Shown here in pieces: positions 51,998-63,318 of a stretch of 63,318 nucleotides of DNA. Under the pieces are notes generated by a model that saw only the letters and a program-made list of their open reading frames with translations, did no database searches and had not been told where the DNA came from. Source of the stretch: Pseudomonadaceae bacterium. Lineage in GTDB: Bacteria > Pseudomonadota > Gammaproteobacteria > Pseudomonadales > Pseudomonadaceae. Position 1 is the stretch's first letter, and each line of letters starts with the position of its first letter. The translations under genes and the position numbers were made by a program. The DNA is taken from NCBI GenBank assembly GCA_019747075.1, contig JAIERF010000115.1, positions 1-63,318 on the forward strand. The letters are read 5' to 3'.

Positions 51998-52825
51998 ATG
52001 AGTTTTGCCGTAATCCAGATGGTTAGCCAGGACGATGTCCTGGCTAACTTGCGTGCCGCCCGCCACCTGCTGGAGCAGGCAGCGGCAGCGGGAGCCCGTC
52101 TGGCCGTATTGCCGGAAAACTTCGCCGCCATCGGCCGTCGAGACCTGCCGCAGTTGGGGCGTGCCGAAGCGTTGGGCGAAGGGCCGATCTTGCCCTGGTT
52201 GCGCCAGGCCGCCCGTGAGCTCGGTTTGTGGATTGTCGCCGGCACGCTGCCCCTGCCGCCGGATGATCAGCCCGAGGCCAAACCCCATGCCTGTTCGCTG
52301 TTGATCGACGCGCAGGGCCAGCGCGTGGCGCGCTATGACAAATTGCATCTGTTTGACGTGGATGTGGCGGACAGCCGCGGCCAGTACCGCGAGTCCGATG
52401 ACTATGCCCATGGCGCCCGTCTGGTGGTGGCCGATACGCCGGTGGGTCGGCTGGGCCTTACGGTGTGCTACGACCTGCGTTTTCCAGCCTTGTACAGCGC
52501 CTTGCGCACGGCGGGTGCCGAGCTGATCAGTGCACCGTCGGCCTTTACTGCGGTCACCGGTGAGGCCCATTGGCAGGTGCTGGTGCGCGCTCGGGCGATT
52601 GAAACCCAGTGTTATCTGTTGGCGGCCAATCAGGGCGGTATCCACCCTGGCGGGCGGGCAACTTATGGCCATTCGGCGATCATTGATCCCTGGGGCCGGT
52701 CGCTGGCCGAGCAGGCGCAAGGCGAGGCGCTGCTGCTGGCCCGCCGCGATGCGACGGAGCAAGCCGCCATTCGCCAGCGCATGCCGGTGCAGAGCCATTG
52801 TCGATTTTCTGTGGAGTTAGTATGA
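51998..52825 (+). CDS. Carbon-nitrogen hydrolase (nitrilase/Nit2-like)
   Basis: Catalytic E (LPENFAAIG), K ([11 protein letters not shown]), C ([10 protein letters not shown]). Confidence 0.93.
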   Translation: MSFAVIQMVSQDDVLANLRAARHLLEQAAAAGARLAVLPENFAAIGRRDLPQLGRAEALGEGPILPWLRQAARELGLWIVAGTLPLPPDDQPEAKPHACSLLIDAQGQRVARYDKLHLFDVDVADSRGQYRESDDYAHGARLVVADTPVGRLGLTVCYDLRFPALYSALRTAGAELISAPSAFTAVTGEAHWQVLVRARAIETQCYLLAANQGGIHPGGRATYGHSAIIDPWGRSLAEQAQGEALLLARRDATEQAAIRQRMPVQSHCRFSVELV

Positions 52826-54264
52826 GCAACTTGTTGTTATCGGTAAGTGAGCACCTGCTGGGCCCTGGCGGCCTGACGATCGAGCGTTTGCCGGCGGTGC
52901 TGGGCGAGCTGGCAGGGCCGGGTATCGATGCCGCCGATCTGTACTTCCATGGTCAGGTGTCGGAAACCTGGGTGCTGGAAGACGGCATCGTCAAGGAAGG
53001 CAGCTTCAACCTTGATCAGGGTGTCGGTGTACGCGCACAGTCCGGCGAGAAAACCGGTTTTGCCTACAGCAACGCCATCACTGCTGAGGCTCTAAGCCAG
53101 GCAGCGCGCGCAGCCCGTTCGATTTCTCGGGCAGGCCAGGAAGGGCGTGTGCAGGTGTTCGCCAGCCCTCAGGTCAGTGCCTTGTACGCACAGGACAACC
53201 CGCTGGATGTGCTCAGTCGGGCAGAGAAGGTTGAGCTGCTCAAGCGTGTGGACGTCGCCACCCGTGCCCTCGATCCGCGGATTCAGCAGGTGACGGTGAG
53301 CCTGGCCGGCGTCTGGGAACGCATCCTGGTGGCTGCCACCGATGGCAGCCTGGCCGCCGATGTGCGACCGCTGGTGCGTTTCAACGTCAGCGTGATCGTC
53401 GAGCAGAACGGCCGCCGTGAACGTGGTGGCCATGGCGGTGGCGGACGCACCGACTACCGCTACTTTCTCAATGAAGACCGGGCCATGGGCTATGCCCGCG
53501 AGGCGCTGCGCCAGGCCCTGGTCAATCTCGAAGCGATTCCCGCGCCGGCCGGCAGTATGCCGGTGGTGATGGGCGCGGGCTGGTCCGGGGTGCTGCTGCA
53601 CGAAGCGGTCGGCCATGGCCTGGAGGGCGACTTCAATCGCAAAGGCAGCTCGGCCTACAGCGGCCGGATGGGCGAGAAGGTGGCCTCCAGCCTGTGCACC
53701 ATCGTCGATGACGGCACCCTGTTCGAGCGCCGCGGCTCCCTCAGCGTCGATGACGAAGGCACGCCGACCCAGTGCACCACCCTGATCGAAAACGGCGTGC
53801 TCAAGGGCTATATGCAGGACAAGCTGAATGCCCGCCTGATGGGCGTGGCCGCCACCGGCAACGGCCGGCGTGAATCTTACGCGCACCTGCCGATGCCACG
53901 CATGACCAATACCTACATGTTGGCGGGGGAAAGCGATCCCGAAGAAATCATCGCCTCGGTGAAAAAAGGCATCTACTGCGCCAATCTGGGCGGTGGCCAG
54001 GTGGATATCACCAGCGGCAAGTTTGTCTTCTCGACCAGCGAGGCCTACCTGATCGAAAACGGCAAGATCACCGCACCGGTGAAAGGCGCCACCCTGATCG
54101 GCAACGGGCCTGAGGCCATGGGCCGGGTGTCGATGGTCGGCAACGACCTGGCCTTGGACAGCGGCGTGGGTACGTGCGGTAAGGATGGTCAGTCGGTGCC
54201 AGTCGGCGTCGGCCAGCCGACCCTGAAGATCGATGTGATCACCGTGGGCGGCACGGGGGCGTGA
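52822..54264 (+). CDS. tldD: Metalloprotease TldD
   Basis: [27 protein letters not shown] overlap with nit gene. Confidence 0.96.
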   Translation: MSNLLLSVSEHLLGPGGLTIERLPAVLGELAGPGIDAADLYFHGQVSETWVLEDGIVKEGSFNLDQGVGVRAQSGEKTGFAYSNAITAEALSQAARAARSISRAGQEGRVQVFASPQVSALYAQDNPLDVLSRAEKVELLKRVDVATRALDPRIQQVTVSLAGVWERILVAATDGSLAADVRPLVRFNVSVIVEQNGRRERGGHGGGGRTDYRYFLNEDRAMGYAREALRQALVNLEAIPAPAGSMPVVMGAGWSGVLLHEAVGHGLEGDFNRKGSSAYSGRMGEKVASSLCTIVDDGTLFERRGSLSVDDEGTPTQCTTLIENGVLKGYMQDKLNARLMGVAATGNGRRESYAHLPMPRMTNTYMLAGESDPEEIIASVKKGIYCANLGGGQVDITSGKFVFSTSEAYLIENGKITAPVKGATLIGNGPEAMGRVSMVGNDLALDSGVGTCGKDGQSVPVGVGQPTLKIDVITVGGTGA

Positions 54265-54271
54265 ATTCGTA

Positions 54272-54300
54272 GGCCAGGTGACGCACAGCGCCACCTGGCC
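54272..54300. terminator. Hairpin between converging tldD and yjgA
   Basis: GGCCAGGTGacgcacagcgcCACCTGGCC. Confidence 0.6.
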
Positions 54301-54321
54301 CGAACACGATGGCTGTGAGGC

Positions 54322-54840
54322 TTAACGCAGACCGCGTTTGGCTTCATCCAGCTCGCGGATGTATTTGAAGATTTTGCGGCTGGCGGCGGGTGGTTTGCTT
54401 TGTGCGGCTTCATGCTGCGCCTGACGAATCAGCTGGCGCAGGTGCTGACGGTCCGCTTCGGGGTAGTCGCCAACGAAGCTGTCCAGTACGGCGTCATCGC
54501 CACCCAGGAGGCGGTCGCGCCAGCGTTCCAGGCCGTGGAAACGTTCGTTGTACTGGCGCGTGGAAGCGTCCAGCTGGTCGATCAGGGTCAGGATGGCGTC
54601 GATGTCCTGATCACGCATCAGCTTGCCGATGAACAGGATGTGCCGCTTACGGGCGATATTGGCCGTGTGCTTGGGCGCATCGGCCAGTGCCCGGCGCAGG
54701 CCGTCGGTGAGGGGCAGGCGGTTAAGCAGGTCGGGTTTGAGGGTGGTCAGGCGTTCGCCGAGATCCACCAGCGCATGCAGTTCGCGCTTGACCTGGGTTT
54801 TACTCTTCTCTTCGGAGAAGTCGTCGAGATAGTCAGACAT
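54322..54840 (-). CDS. yjgA: Ribosome biogenesis factor YjgA/DarP (DUF615)
   Basis: [36 protein letters not shown]. Confidence 0.94.
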   Translation of the reverse strand: MSDYLDDFSEEKSKTQVKRELHALVDLGERLTTLKPDLLNRLPLTDGLRRALADAPKHTANIARKRHILFIGKLMRDQDIDAILTLIDQLDASTRQYNERFHGLERWRDRLLGGDDAVLDSFVGDYPEADRQHLRQLIRQAQHEAAQSKPPAASRKIFKYIRELDEAKRGLR

Positions 54841-54931
54841 GGGGCTGATCCAATGGGAAACGCTGCCATGATAACCAGACAAAGGCCGGCGGTCTTGGCT
54901 GAATGTAGTGAAGAATGGACTGGAGAGAAAT

Positions 54932-56278
54932 ATGAGCGCATCTGCAACCGTTGGCCCGCAGGCCCTGCCCGAGCTGCAGGAGCAGGTCGAGCGGATTATT
55001 GCCGAGGCTGCCCGTCAGGGCGCCAGCGCCTGCGAGGTGGCGGTATCCCTGGAACAGGGGCTGTCGACCACGGTGCGCCAGGGCGAAGTGGAGACGGTGG
55101 AGTTCAACCGCGACCAGGGCTTTGGCATCACCCTGTACTTGGGCCAGTGCAAGGGCTCGGCCAGCACCTCGGCCAGTGGCGAGGCGGCCATCCGCGAAAC
55201 CGTGGCCGCGGCCCTGGCGATTGCCCAGCATGCGTCTGCCGATGAATGTGCCGGCCTGGCCGATGCGGCGTTGATGGCCCGCGAGCTACCGGAGTTGGAC
55301 CTTTATCACCCCTGGTCGATTACGCCGGAACAGGCTATTGAGCAGGCGCTGCGCTGTGAAGCGGCGGCGTTTGCCGCCGATCAGCGGATCAAGAATGCCG
55401 ATGGCACCACCCTCAATACCCATCAGGGCTGCCGAGTCTATGGCAATAGCCATGGTTTTATCGGCGGTTACGCCAGCACCCGGCATAGCCTCAGTTGCGT
55501 GATGATTGCCGAAGCCGATGGCCTGATGCAGCGCGACTACTGGTACGACGTCAATCGCCAGGGCGAGTTGCTGGCGGATGCCGCCGGTGTCGGTCAGCGT
55601 GCGGCGTTGCGTGCAGTCAGTCGCCTGGGCGCGCGGCCCGTGCCAACCTGCGAGGTGCCGGTGCTGTTTGCTGCAGAAGTGGCCACGGGTTTGTTCAGTC
55701 ACTTTCTAGCGGCGATTTCCGGCGGCAACCTGTACCGCAAGTCCTCCTTTCTGGAGGGCACCCTGGGTCAGCAGCTGTTTCCCGATTGGTTGCGTCTGGA
55801 TGAGCGTCCGCATATTCCGCGGGCTCTGGGCAGCGCCACCTTCGATGGTGATGGCCTGGCCACGTACGCCAAGGCGTTTGTCGACGGCGGGATTCTGCAA
55901 TCCTACATCCTCGGCACCTATGCCGGGCGCAAGCTGGTCTTGCCGAGCACGGCCAACTCCGGCGGCGTGCACAACCTGTTTGTCAGCCATGGTACGGACG
56001 ATCAGGCGGCGTTGCTCAAGCGCATGGGCCGCGGCCTGCTGGTCACCGAGCTGATGGGCCAGGGCTTGAACATGGTCACCGGTGACTATTCCCGTGGCGC
56101 GGGCGGTTACTGGGTAGAAAACGGTGAAATTCAGTTCCCGGTGCAGGAAGTCACGATCGCCGGCAACCTGCGCGATATGTTTAAGCAGATTGTCGCGGTG
56201 GGCAGCGACCTGGAGCTGCGCAGCAATATCCGTACGGGTTCGGTGCTGATCGAGAAAATGATGGTGGCGGGCAGCTGA
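54932..56278 (+). CDS. pmbA: Metalloprotease PmbA (TldE)
   Basis: [29 protein letters not shown]-terminal [26 protein letters not shown]. Confidence 0.96.
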   Translation: MSASATVGPQALPELQEQVERIIAEAARQGASACEVAVSLEQGLSTTVRQGEVETVEFNRDQGFGITLYLGQCKGSASTSASGEAAIRETVAAALAIAQHASADECAGLADAALMARELPELDLYHPWSITPEQAIEQALRCEAAAFAADQRIKNADGTTLNTHQGCRVYGNSHGFIGGYASTRHSLSCVMIAEADGLMQRDYWYDVNRQGELLADAAGVGQRAALRAVSRLGARPVPTCEVPVLFAAEVATGLFSHFLAAISGGNLYRKSSFLEGTLGQQLFPDWLRLDERPHIPRALGSATFDGDGLATYAKAFVDGGILQSYILGTYAGRKLVLPSTANSGGVHNLFVSHGTDDQAALLKRMGRGLLVTELMGQGLNMVTGDYSRGAGGYWVENGEIQFPVQEVTIAGNLRDMFKQIVAVGSDLELRSNIRTGSVLIEKMMVAGS

Positions 56279-56298
56279 GGCGGGCGAGGGCGGACGCA

Positions 56299-56319
56299 GG
56301 CGAGTAGGGCTTACTCGCC
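56299..56319. terminator. Convergent hairpin between pmbA and ptsO
   Basis: GGCGAGTAgggctTACTCGCC overlapping the ptsO stop. Confidence 0.6.
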
Positions 56320-56583
56320 TTCGTCGAAGTAGTTGTTGATCAGTTCGATCACGGCCGCAAGAGCTTCGTCTTCCTGTTCACCGCTGGTGGACAGGTGAAT
56401 GCTTGTGCCTTTGCCGGCGGCCAGCATCATCACGGCCATGATGCTTTTACCGTCCACCAGGCTTTCTGGCGTGCGGCCCAGGCGTACCTGGCAGGGGAAG
56501 CGCCCGGCGACGCCAACGAACTTTGCTGCCGCACGGGCGTGCAGGCCAAGTTTGTTGATGATGGTGATTTCGCAGGCGGGCAT
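56311..56583 (-). CDS. ptsO: HPr family phosphocarrier NPr
   Basis: INKLGLHARAAAKFV, SLVDGKSIMAVMMLAAGKGTSI. Confidence 0.93.
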   Translation of the reverse strand: MPACEITIINKLGLHARAAAKFVGVAGRFPCQVRLGRTPESLVDGKSIMAVMMLAAGKGTSIHLSTSGEQEDEALAAVIELINNYFDEGE

Positions 56584-56599
56584 GTCGCGTTGCATCCTT

Positions 56600-57457
56600 T
56601 TAGCTGAGGTCGCGGTGGCGAACCTGAAGGTTTTTCAGTTGCGGCTTGAGCGTCTGCCCCAGGCGTTCAGCCAGGTAGACCGAGCGGTGATGGCCGCCGG
56701 TACAGCCGATGGCGATGGTCACGTAGGCGCGATTGCTGGCAGCAAAGCGTGGCAGCCATTTGTACAGGTACGCGTGGATGTCGGTGTACATCTCATCCAC
56801 ATCGGCCTGGGACGCCAGGTAGTCGATTACCGGCTGATCCAGCCCGGAATGGGCGCGCAGTTCAGGCTTCCAATAGGGGTTGGGCAGGCAGCGCACATCG
56901 AACACCAGGTCGGCGTCTACCGGCATGCCACGCTTGAAGCCGAAGGATTCGATCAGAAAGGCGGTGCCGGGTTCAGGCTTGTTCAACAGGCGCAGTTTGA
57001 GGCTGTCGCGCAGTTGGTAAAGGTTGAGATGGGTGGTGTCGATCTTCAGGTCGGCCAGGTCGCTGATCGGCTCCAGTAGCAGAGACTCATCGCGGATGGC
57101 TTCGGCCAGGGAGCGGCTTTCGTCAGTCAGTGGGTGGCGCCGGCGCGTCTCGGAGAAGCGCTTGAGCAGGGTATCTTCGTCGGCATCCAGGTAGAGCACG
57201 TCACACTGTATATGCCGTGCCCGGACTTCGGCCAGCAGCTCGGGAAAGCGCTGCAGGTGGGTCGGCAGGTTGCGCGCGTCGATGGATACCGCCACCTGCG
57301 GTTGCAGCACTTCGGTGTGCAGCAAGGCGCGCTCGGCCAGCTCAGGCAGCAGGCCGGCCGGCAGGTTGTCGATGCAGTAGAAACCGTTGTCCTCGAGAAC
57401 ATCGAGGGCGGTGCTCTTGCCCGAGCCGGAGCGCCCGCTGACGATGATCAGGCGCAT
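56600..57457 (-). CDS. rapZ: RNase adapter protein RapZ
   Basis: [47 protein letters not shown]. Confidence 0.96.
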   Translation of the reverse strand: MRLIIVSGRSGSGKSTALDVLEDNGFYCIDNLPAGLLPELAERALLHTEVLQPQVAVSIDARNLPTHLQRFPELLAEVRARHIQCDVLYLDADEDTLLKRFSETRRRHPLTDESRSLAEAIRDESLLLEPISDLADLKIDTTHLNLYQLRDSLKLRLLNKPEPGTAFLIESFGFKRGMPVDADLVFDVRCLPNPYWKPELRAHSGLDQPVIDYLASQADVDEMYTDIHAYLYKWLPRFAASNRAYVTIAIGCTGGHHRSVYLAERLGQTLKPQLKNLQVRHRDLS

Positions 57458-57459
57458 GC

Positions 57460-57924
57460 TCAGTGCCCGTTCTGCGCGTCCACTACGACCTGGTACAGAG
57501 CTTCGCTGCTCTGAGCCTGGCGCAGGCGCTCACGGACCTCGCTACGGTCAAGCATGCTGGCGATCTGCCGCAGCAGTTCCAGATGCTCATCGGTGGCGGC
57601 TTCGGGAACCAGCAAGACAAACAGCAGGTCCACTGGCGCGCCGTCAATGGCGTCGAAATCGACCGCGCTGTCCAGGCGTAGCACGGCGCTCAGTGGCGCG
57701 TGACAGCCGGGCAGGCGGCAGTGGGGAATGGCGATGCCGTTGCCGAAACCGGTCGAACCCAGTTTCTCGCGGGCAATCAGGCTTTCGAAGATGTCCTGTT
57801 CGTCCAGTTCGGTAAGCTCAATGGCTACCAGGCTGGCAATCTGTTCAAGGACGCGTTTTTTGCTGCCGCCCGGCACGCTCACCAGGGAGCGGCCGGGGGT
57901 CAGGATATTTTCAAGTCGGATCAT
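57460..57924 (-). CDS. ptsN: PTS IIA-like nitrogen regulatory protein PtsN
   Basis: [22 protein letters not shown]. Confidence 0.96.
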   Translation of the reverse strand: MIRLENILTPGRSLVSVPGGSKKRVLEQIASLVAIELTELDEQDIFESLIAREKLGSTGFGNGIAIPHCRLPGCHAPLSAVLRLDSAVDFDAIDGAPVDLLFVLLVPEAATDEHLELLRQIASMLDRSEVRERLRQAQSSEALYQVVVDAQNGH

Positions 57925-57938
57925 AGGAAGGGAGAGTG

Positions 57939-58247
57939 TCAGCGGACGGTAGCGCCCTGCAGACGTTCTAGCTGTTTTTCCTTGTGTTTGATCAGTTGAC
58001 GGTCGAGTTTGTCAGCGAGCAGGTCGATCGCTGCATACATGTCTTCGTGCTCGGCGTTGGCGACCACTTCGGCGCCCGCGACGTGCAGGGTGGCTTCGAT
58101 TTTCTGCTTGAGTTTCTCGACCGCCATGGTCACCTGAACATTGGTGATTCGGTCGAAGTGACGTGACAGTCGGGCGAATTTTTCGTCGATGTAGTCACGC
58201 AGGGCGTCGGTCACATCTAGTTGGTGTCCACTGATGTTGACTTGCAT
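57939..58247 (-). CDS. hpf: Ribosome hibernation-promoting factor, short form
   Basis: MQVNISGHQLDVTDALRDYIDEKFARLSRHFDRI; downstream of rpoN. Confidence 0.95.
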   Translation of the reverse strand: MQVNISGHQLDVTDALRDYIDEKFARLSRHFDRITNVQVTMAVEKLKQKIEATLHVAGAEVVANAEHEDMYAAIDLLADKLDRQLIKHKEKQLERLQGATVR

Positions 58248-58328
58248 ACCGCATTCTCCTTGTTGCCGTGTGTAAGTGACAGCCTAGCAGGCCTGTCACC
58301 AGAATCACTGTGGCTGAGTCGGTCCACG

Positions 58329-59828
58329 TCAGATGAGCCGTTTGCGTTCGCTGGAAGGCGCTATCCCGAGGGATTCACGGTACTTGGCTACGGTGCGACG
58401 GGCGACTTGAATGCCTTGTGCTTCCAGTAAACCAGCGATCTTGCTGTCACTCAACGGCTTTTTCTGATTTTCCGCGGCGACTAGTTTTTTGATGATGGCG
58501 CGGATCGCGGTAGACGAGCATTCGCCGCCTTCCGAGGTGCTGACGTGGCTGGAAAAGAAGTATTTCAGCTCGTAAATACCGCGCGGGGTGTGCATGAATT
58601 TCTGCGTGGTAACCCGCGAAATGGTCGACTCGTGCATGCCCACGGCCTCGGCAATGTCGTGCAGGACCAAAGGCTTCATGGCCTCGTCGCCATACTCGAG
58701 GAAGCCGCGCTGGTGCTCGACGATCTGGGTCGCGACCTTCATCAGGGTTTCGTTGCGGCTTTGCAGGCTCTTGATGAACCAGCGCGCCTCCTGCAACTGG
58801 TTGCGCATGAAGGTGTTGTCGGCACTGGAGTCGGCGCGGCGGACGAAGCCGGCGTATTGCGGGTTGACCCGCAGGCGCGGCACGGCTTCCTGGTTGAGCT
58901 CCACCAGCCAGCGCTCGTTGTGCTTGCGTACGAGCACATCGGGGACTACGTATTCCGGTTCGTTGGCCGAGATCTGCGAGCATGGGCGCGGGTTGAGGCT
59001 CTGGATTAGTTCGATGACCTGGCGCAGGTCGTCTTCCTTGAGCTTCAGGCGGCGCATCAGCTGGCTGTAGTCACGGCTGCCGAGCAGGTCGAGGTAGTCG
59101 CCGGTCAGGCGCTTGGCTTCAGTTAGCCAGGGCGTATCGGCATCCAGTTGACGCAGTTGCAGGAGCAGGCATTCGCGCAGATCGCGGGCGCCGACGCCGG
59201 CGGGTTCGAATTGCTGGATGCGATGCAGCACAGCCTCGACTTCGTCCAGTTCGATATCTAGCTCGGGGTCGAAGGCTTCGAGCACTTCTTCGAGGCTTTC
59301 TTCCAGGTAGCCCTGGGTGTTGATGCAGTCGATCAGGGTGACTGCAATCAGGCGATCGGTATCAGACATCGGCGCCAGATTCAGCTGCCAGAGCAGGTGC
59401 GCCTGCAGGCTTTCACCGGCGGAGGTACGGGTGGTGAAGTCCCACTCGTCATCGTCGCTGTTACTTGGCAGGCTGCTGGCGCTGGTCTGGTAGATGTCTT
59501 CCCAGGAGGTGTCGACCGGTAGCTCGTTGGGAATGCGCTCGCCCCAGTCGCCTTCATCGAGGCTGTCGACTGTCGGTGCGGTTTCCTGGTGGTCGGGCTG
59601 CTCGGGGGCGCTGGCGGCTTGTACGTGCTCGACGTTATCGGCCATGGGGTCGGCGTTGTCGAAGTCTTCGCCTTCTTCCTGGCGCTCCAGCATGGGGTTG
59701 GACTCCAGCGCCTCTTGGATCTCTTGTTGCAGATCGAGGGTGGAGAGTTGCAGTAAGCGTATGGCCTGTTGCAGCTGCGGTGTCATCGTCAGCTGCTGGC
59801 CCATCTTGAGGACTAGCGATGGTTTCAT
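58329..59828 (-). CDS. rpoN: RNA polymerase sigma-54 factor RpoN
   Basis: [36 protein letters not shown]; RpoN box [14 protein letters not shown]. Confidence 0.98.
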   Translation of the reverse strand: MKPSLVLKMGQQLTMTPQLQQAIRLLQLSTLDLQQEIQEALESNPMLERQEEGEDFDNADPMADNVEHVQAASAPEQPDHQETAPTVDSLDEGDWGERIPNELPVDTSWEDIYQTSASSLPSNSDDDEWDFTTRTSAGESLQAHLLWQLNLAPMSDTDRLIAVTLIDCINTQGYLEESLEEVLEAFDPELDIELDEVEAVLHRIQQFEPAGVGARDLRECLLLQLRQLDADTPWLTEAKRLTGDYLDLLGSRDYSQLMRRLKLKEDDLRQVIELIQSLNPRPCSQISANEPEYVVPDVLVRKHNERWLVELNQEAVPRLRVNPQYAGFVRRADSSADNTFMRNQLQEARWFIKSLQSRNETLMKVATQIVEHQRGFLEYGDEAMKPLVLHDIAEAVGMHESTISRVTTQKFMHTPRGIYELKYFFSSHVSTSEGGECSSTAIRAIIKKLVAAENQKKPLSDSKIAGLLEAQGIQVARRTVAKYRESLGIAPSSERKRLI

Positions 59829-59876
59829 GGCAGGCTAAGAACCTTATTCGCCGGCGCAAAGGCGCATTGACTACGA

Positions 59877-59893
59877 GGGCGCTTTAGGCGCCC
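59877..59893 (-). other. Hairpin in the lptB-rpoN intergenic region
   Basis: GGGCGCtttagGCGCCC. Confidence 0.4.
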
Positions 59894-59971
59894 GCAATAA
59901 GCAAATTATATGCCTGACCTTGAAGGATTTCCCTGTCTAGCGCAACCGATCCATGGCTGAAGGTGGGGCTG

Positions 59972-60697
59972 TTACAGGCGGAACTCATGGCCCAGGTAGA
60001 CGTCTTTGACCAGTTGGTTGGCCAGGATGGTTTCGGCATCGCCTTCGGCGATCAGTTGACCATCGTTGACGATGTACGCGGTTTCACAGATGTCCAGGGT
60101 CTCGCGCACGTTGTGATCGGTGATCAATACGCCGATGCCTTTGGCCTTGAGCTGATAGATGATCTGCTTGATGTCGCCGACGGAAATCGGGTCGACACCG
60201 GCAAAGGGTTCGTCCAGCAAAATAAACTTCGGATCGCTGGCCAGGGCGCGGGCAATTTCTACCCGGCGGCGTTCACCGCCAGACAAACTCATGCCCAAGT
60301 TGTCGCGAATGTGGGTGATGTGGAATTCCTGCAGCAGGTTTTCCAGGTTCTGGCGGCGACCGCTGCGATCAAGGTCTTTGCGGGTTTCGAGGATGGCCAT
60401 GATGTTGTCGGCCACCGTCAGTTTGCGAAAGATCGAGGCTTCCTGGGGTAGATAGCCGATGCCAGCTAGGGCGCGGCCGTGCATGGGCAGGAAGGTCACG
60501 TCTTGCTGGTCGATCAGCACGCGGCCCTGATCGGCGGCCACCAGGCCGACGATCATATAAAAGCAGGTGGTTTTGCCGGCGCCATTGGGGCCCAGCAGGC
60601 CGACGATCTGACCGCTGTTGATGGACAGGCTGACGTCGCGTACGACTTGGCGGCCTTTGTAGCTCTTGGCCAGGTGTTGGGCTTTAAGAGTGGCCAT
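59972..60697 (-). CDS. lptB: LPS export ABC transporter ATP-binding protein LptB
   Basis: [35 protein letters not shown]. Confidence 0.97.
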   Translation of the reverse strand: MATLKAQHLAKSYKGRQVVRDVSLSINSGQIVGLLGPNGAGKTTCFYMIVGLVAADQGRVLIDQQDVTFLPMHGRALAGIGYLPQEASIFRKLTVADNIMAILETRKDLDRSGRRQNLENLLQEFHITHIRDNLGMSLSGGERRRVEIARALASDPKFILLDEPFAGVDPISVGDIKQIIYQLKAKGIGVLITDHNVRETLDICETAYIVNDGQLIAEGDAETILANQLVKDVYLGHEFRL

Positions 60698-61240
60698 TTA
60701 CTGCGCCTGCTGTTCGGCGGGTTTGCTCTTGGGCTGGATCACCATGTCGATGCGTGGGCGCGGCGAGGTAATCGAGGTGCCATTGGCGCGCCCGGCGTTG
60801 ACGATCTGGCGTTTGGTGTCATAGACGATCTTCTCGCCTTCGAAGGTGTTGCCTTCCTGAATCACCTTGGCCTGGTCGATCAGCACGATGCGCTCATTGC
60901 TGGCGTAGTACTGGATGGTCAGGCCGTAGGCCTGCACCAGCTGCTTGTCGGCGGCTGGTTTTTGTTCGTAGTACGCCGGCTTGCCGACGGCGGTAAACAC
61001 GTCGATATCGCCTTGTGGGGTTTGCGTGATGGTCACGGTGTCGCCAGTGATCTTCAGGCTGCCCTGGGTAATCACTACGCCGCCGCGATAGACCGCCACG
61101 CCTTGCTTGTCGTCGAGTTCGGCGCTGTCGGCCTGCACGCGAATCGGTTGCTCACGGTCAGTGGGCAATGCCCAGGTGCCTGCGCTGGTGAAGGCAGCGC
61201 TCAGGCTGAGCAGCAGGGAGAAGGTTTTAACGAATCTCAT
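60698..61240 (-). CDS. lptA: LPS transport periplasmic protein LptA
   Basis: REQPIRVQADSAELDDKQGVAVYRGGVVITQGSLKITGD. Confidence 0.95.
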   Translation of the reverse strand: MRFVKTFSLLLSLSAAFTSAGTWALPTDREQPIRVQADSAELDDKQGVAVYRGGVVITQGSLKITGDTVTITQTPQGDIDVFTAVGKPAYYEQKPAADKQLVQAYGLTIQYYASNERIVLIDQAKVIQEGNTFEGEKIVYDTKRQIVNAGRANGTSITSPRPRIDMVIQPKSKPAEQQAQ

Positions 61241-61796
61241 GTTGGCCTCTTACGTTGGACAGCAGGAGCATCCTGCCGTCATTCAAGTACGCTTTCATTC
61301 CTTGTGCCGTGGTCACTCCGTTGGCGGCCTCGATTCTAACGGCTTGCTGGGTCTGCGCATATTCTTTGTCCGGGAATACGGTCAGGCGGCTGCTGGTCAG
61401 GATGGTCGGTCGGCCTTTGGCGTCGGTGCGTGCCACGCGCACGTTATCAATCAATTCAACTTCTTTGCCGTTGGGGGCAACTTCGCCACGGCTGCTTTGC
61501 ACGTGCCAGGGTTGCACGTTGCCGCGGTACAGCAGCAGGTCAGGATTGCTCAGCAGGGTAATGTCGCTGGCTTTGATGTGTTCCAGTTTGTCGCTGGTCA
61601 TCACGTGGTCGAGCGAGCCGTCGGCCTGGAACTGGGTGCTCTTGGCATTGATCACGTAGAAGTCGATGGCGCTGGCATCGCTGGCGCTCGGCTGGTTGCG
61701 GTTGAAGCTTTCTGGGCGAATGTTCCAGTAGCCCACTGCCGCGAGTAGGGCGGCAATGAGGGTAAGGATCAGCGGGCGGCGCAGTTTGCTCAGCAT
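61227..61796 (-). CDS. lptC: LPS export protein LptC
   Basis: Single N-terminal TM, LptC-like; 14-nt overlap with lptA. Confidence 0.94.
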   Translation of the reverse strand: MLSKLRRPLILTLIAALLAAVGYWNIRPESFNRNQPSASDASAIDFYVINAKSTQFQADGSLDHVMTSDKLEHIKASDITLLSNPDLLLYRGNVQPWHVQSSRGEVAPNGKEVELIDNVRVARTDAKGRPTILTSSRLTVFPDKEYAQTQQAVRIEAANGVTTAQGMKAYLNDGRMLLLSNVRGQHEIR

Positions 61797-61804
61797 GGTT
61801 GACT

Positions 61805-62329
61805 CTACAGGTAGGCGTCGAGGGCGGCGTCGAGGCTGCCTTGGGCGCGCATGATCAGTTCGCAGAATTCGCGGGCGGCACCTTCGCCACCGCGGGCTGC
61901 GGTCACGCCATGGGCATGCTGGCGGACAAAGCCTGCGGCATTGGCCACAGCCATGCCCAGGCCGACGCGGCGGATCACGGGCAGGTCGGGCAGGTCGTCG
62001 CCCAAGTAGGCCACTTGAGCGTAGTCGAGCCCGAGTTCGCCAAGCAGCTCATCGAGCACCACCAGCTTGTCTTCGCGGCCTTGATACAGGTGCTGGATGC
62101 CCAGGCTGTTGGCGCGTTTTTCCACCACGGGCGTGCTGCGGCCGCTGATGATGGCGGTGCGCACCCCTGAGTTGATCAGCATCTTGATGCCTTGACCGTC
62201 GAGGGTGTTGAAGGTCTTGAACTCGCTGCCGTCGGTCAGAAAATACAGGCGGCCGTCGGTGAGGACACCGTCGACGTCGAAGATCGCCAGTTTGATTGCC
62301 TTGGCGCGTTGCTGCAGGTCTTGGTTCAT
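61805..62329 (-). CDS. kdsC: 3-deoxy-D-manno-octulosonate 8-phosphate phosphatase
   Basis: AIFDVDGVLTDGRLYF, GDDLPDLPVI. Confidence 0.95.
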   Translation of the reverse strand: MNQDLQQRAKAIKLAIFDVDGVLTDGRLYFLTDGSEFKTFNTLDGQGIKMLINSGVRTAIISGRSTPVVEKRANSLGIQHLYQGREDKLVVLDELLGELGLDYAQVAYLGDDLPDLPVIRRVGLGMAVANAAGFVRQHAHGVTAARGGEGAAREFCELIMRAQGSLDAALDAYL

Positions 62330-63303
62330 TACATCACTCCGGCGCGTAGCAGGTCGTGCATGTTCAGGGCGCCCACCGGGCGGTCCTGGTCGTCGACCAC
62401 TACCAGCGAGTTGATCTTGTGGTCTTCCATGATTTTCAGGGCTTCGGCGGCGAGCATGTCTGGCCGCGCGGTTTTGCCGTGGACGGTCATGACCTCATCA
62501 ATGCTGGCCTTGAGCACGTCGACGCCGCGATCCAGGGTGCGGCGCAGATCGCCATCGGTAAACACTCCGGCCAGGTTGCCATCGGCCTGCAGGACTACGG
62601 TCATGCCCAGGCCTTTCTGGGTCATTTCCAGCAACGCATCGCGCAGCGAGGTGCCGCACAGCACCCGTGGCAGGCTGTCGCCGCTGTGCATCACGTGCTC
62701 GACTTTCAGCAGCAGGCGACGGCCTAGGGCGCCACCAGGGTGGGAGAACGCAAAGTCTTCGGCGGTAAAGCCGCGGGCTTCCAGCAGGGCGATGGCCAGG
62801 GCGTCGCCCAGCACCAGCGAGGCGGTGGTCGAGGAGGTGGGTGCCAGGTTCAGGGGGCAGGCTTCCTGGCTTATGCGTGCGTCCAGGTTGACCTCGGCGG
62901 CTTTGGCCAGTGGCGATTCCGGGTTGCCGGTCATGCTGATCAGGGTAATGCCGAGGCGCTTGATCAGTGGCAGCAGGGTGACGATCTCGGCCGTGGAGCC
63001 TGAGTTGGATAGGGCCAGGACCACGTCGTCGCGGGTGATCATGCCCATGTCGCCGTGGCTGGCTTCGGCCGGGTGGACAAAGAAAGCCGTGGTGCCGGTA
63101 CTGGCCAGGGTGGCGGCGATCTTGTTGCCGATATGCCCGGATTTGCCCATGCCGACCACTACGACTCGGCCTTTGCTGGCCAGGATCAGTTCGCAGGCGC
63201 GGACGAAATTCGCGTCGATGCGCGGCAGCAGGCCCTCCACTGCTTCGATTTCGAGGCGGATGGTGCGCTGGGCGGACTGGATCAGGTCGCTGGACTGGCT
63301 CAT
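62329..63303 (-). CDS. kdsD: Arabinose-5-phosphate isomerase (KpsF/GutQ)
   Basis: SIS domain GKSGHIGNKIAATLASTGTTAFFVHPAEASHGDMG; two C-terminal CBS domains. Confidence 0.95.
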   Translation of the reverse strand: MSQSSDLIQSAQRTIRLEIEAVEGLLPRIDANFVRACELILASKGRVVVVGMGKSGHIGNKIAATLASTGTTAFFVHPAEASHGDMGMITRDDVVLALSNSGSTAEIVTLLPLIKRLGITLISMTGNPESPLAKAAEVNLDARISQEACPLNLAPTSSTTASLVLGDALAIALLEARGFTAEDFAFSHPGGALGRRLLLKVEHVMHSGDSLPRVLCGTSLRDALLEMTQKGLGMTVVLQADGNLAGVFTDGDLRRTLDRGVDVLKASIDEVMTVHGKTARPDMLAAEALKIMEDHKINSLVVVDDQDRPVGALNMHDLLRAGVM

Positions 63304-63318
63304 GGATTAAGACTGACT

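Overview
The window is a Pseudomonas-type chromosomal segment made almost entirely of conserved core genes. Left to right it holds: the 3' end (domains V/VI) of a group II intron cut by the window edge; DUF3094, MOSC, DUF1780 and thermonuclease genes; yacG-coaE-pilD-pilC-pilB with divergent pilA; a HepT/MntA (HEPN/MNT, type VII-like) toxin-antitoxin pair between pilA and nadC; a DUF1631 gene; ampD-ampE; a ROK kinase; an MCP; tatD-prfC; speC; an iron-uptake cluster (TonB receptor, PiuC-like dioxygenase, FMN alpha-hydroxy-acid oxidase, PepSY/flavodoxin reductase); pxpABC; eptA; a SIMPL protein; a RegB/RegA-type (RoxSR-like) two-component pair; an AEC transporter; a carboxymuconolactone decarboxylase-family protein; a Ca/Na antiporter; DUF1654; an RlpA-like protein; gatBAC; mreBCD-maf-rng-yhdP-nit-tldD; yjgA; pmbA; and the rpoN/pts/lpt/kds cluster. 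No prophage, CRISPR array, rRNA or tRNA was recognised. The most notable points are: (i) a long speC 5' leader with a 6-codon ORF (MAAIID*, good Shine-Dalgarno) whose stop overlaps a TTG opening a 67-codon Arg-rich frame, plus hairpins; (ii) the HepT/MntA pair beside pilA; (iii) four palindromes in 111 nt between gatB and the RlpA-like gene, the last abutting that gene's RBS like an attenuator; (iv) an apparent AUC start codon for mreC; (v) a LexA-like box upstream of a DUF1654 gene; (vi) the group II intron terminus. All calls come from reading the sequence and from motif knowledge; no database searches were run.
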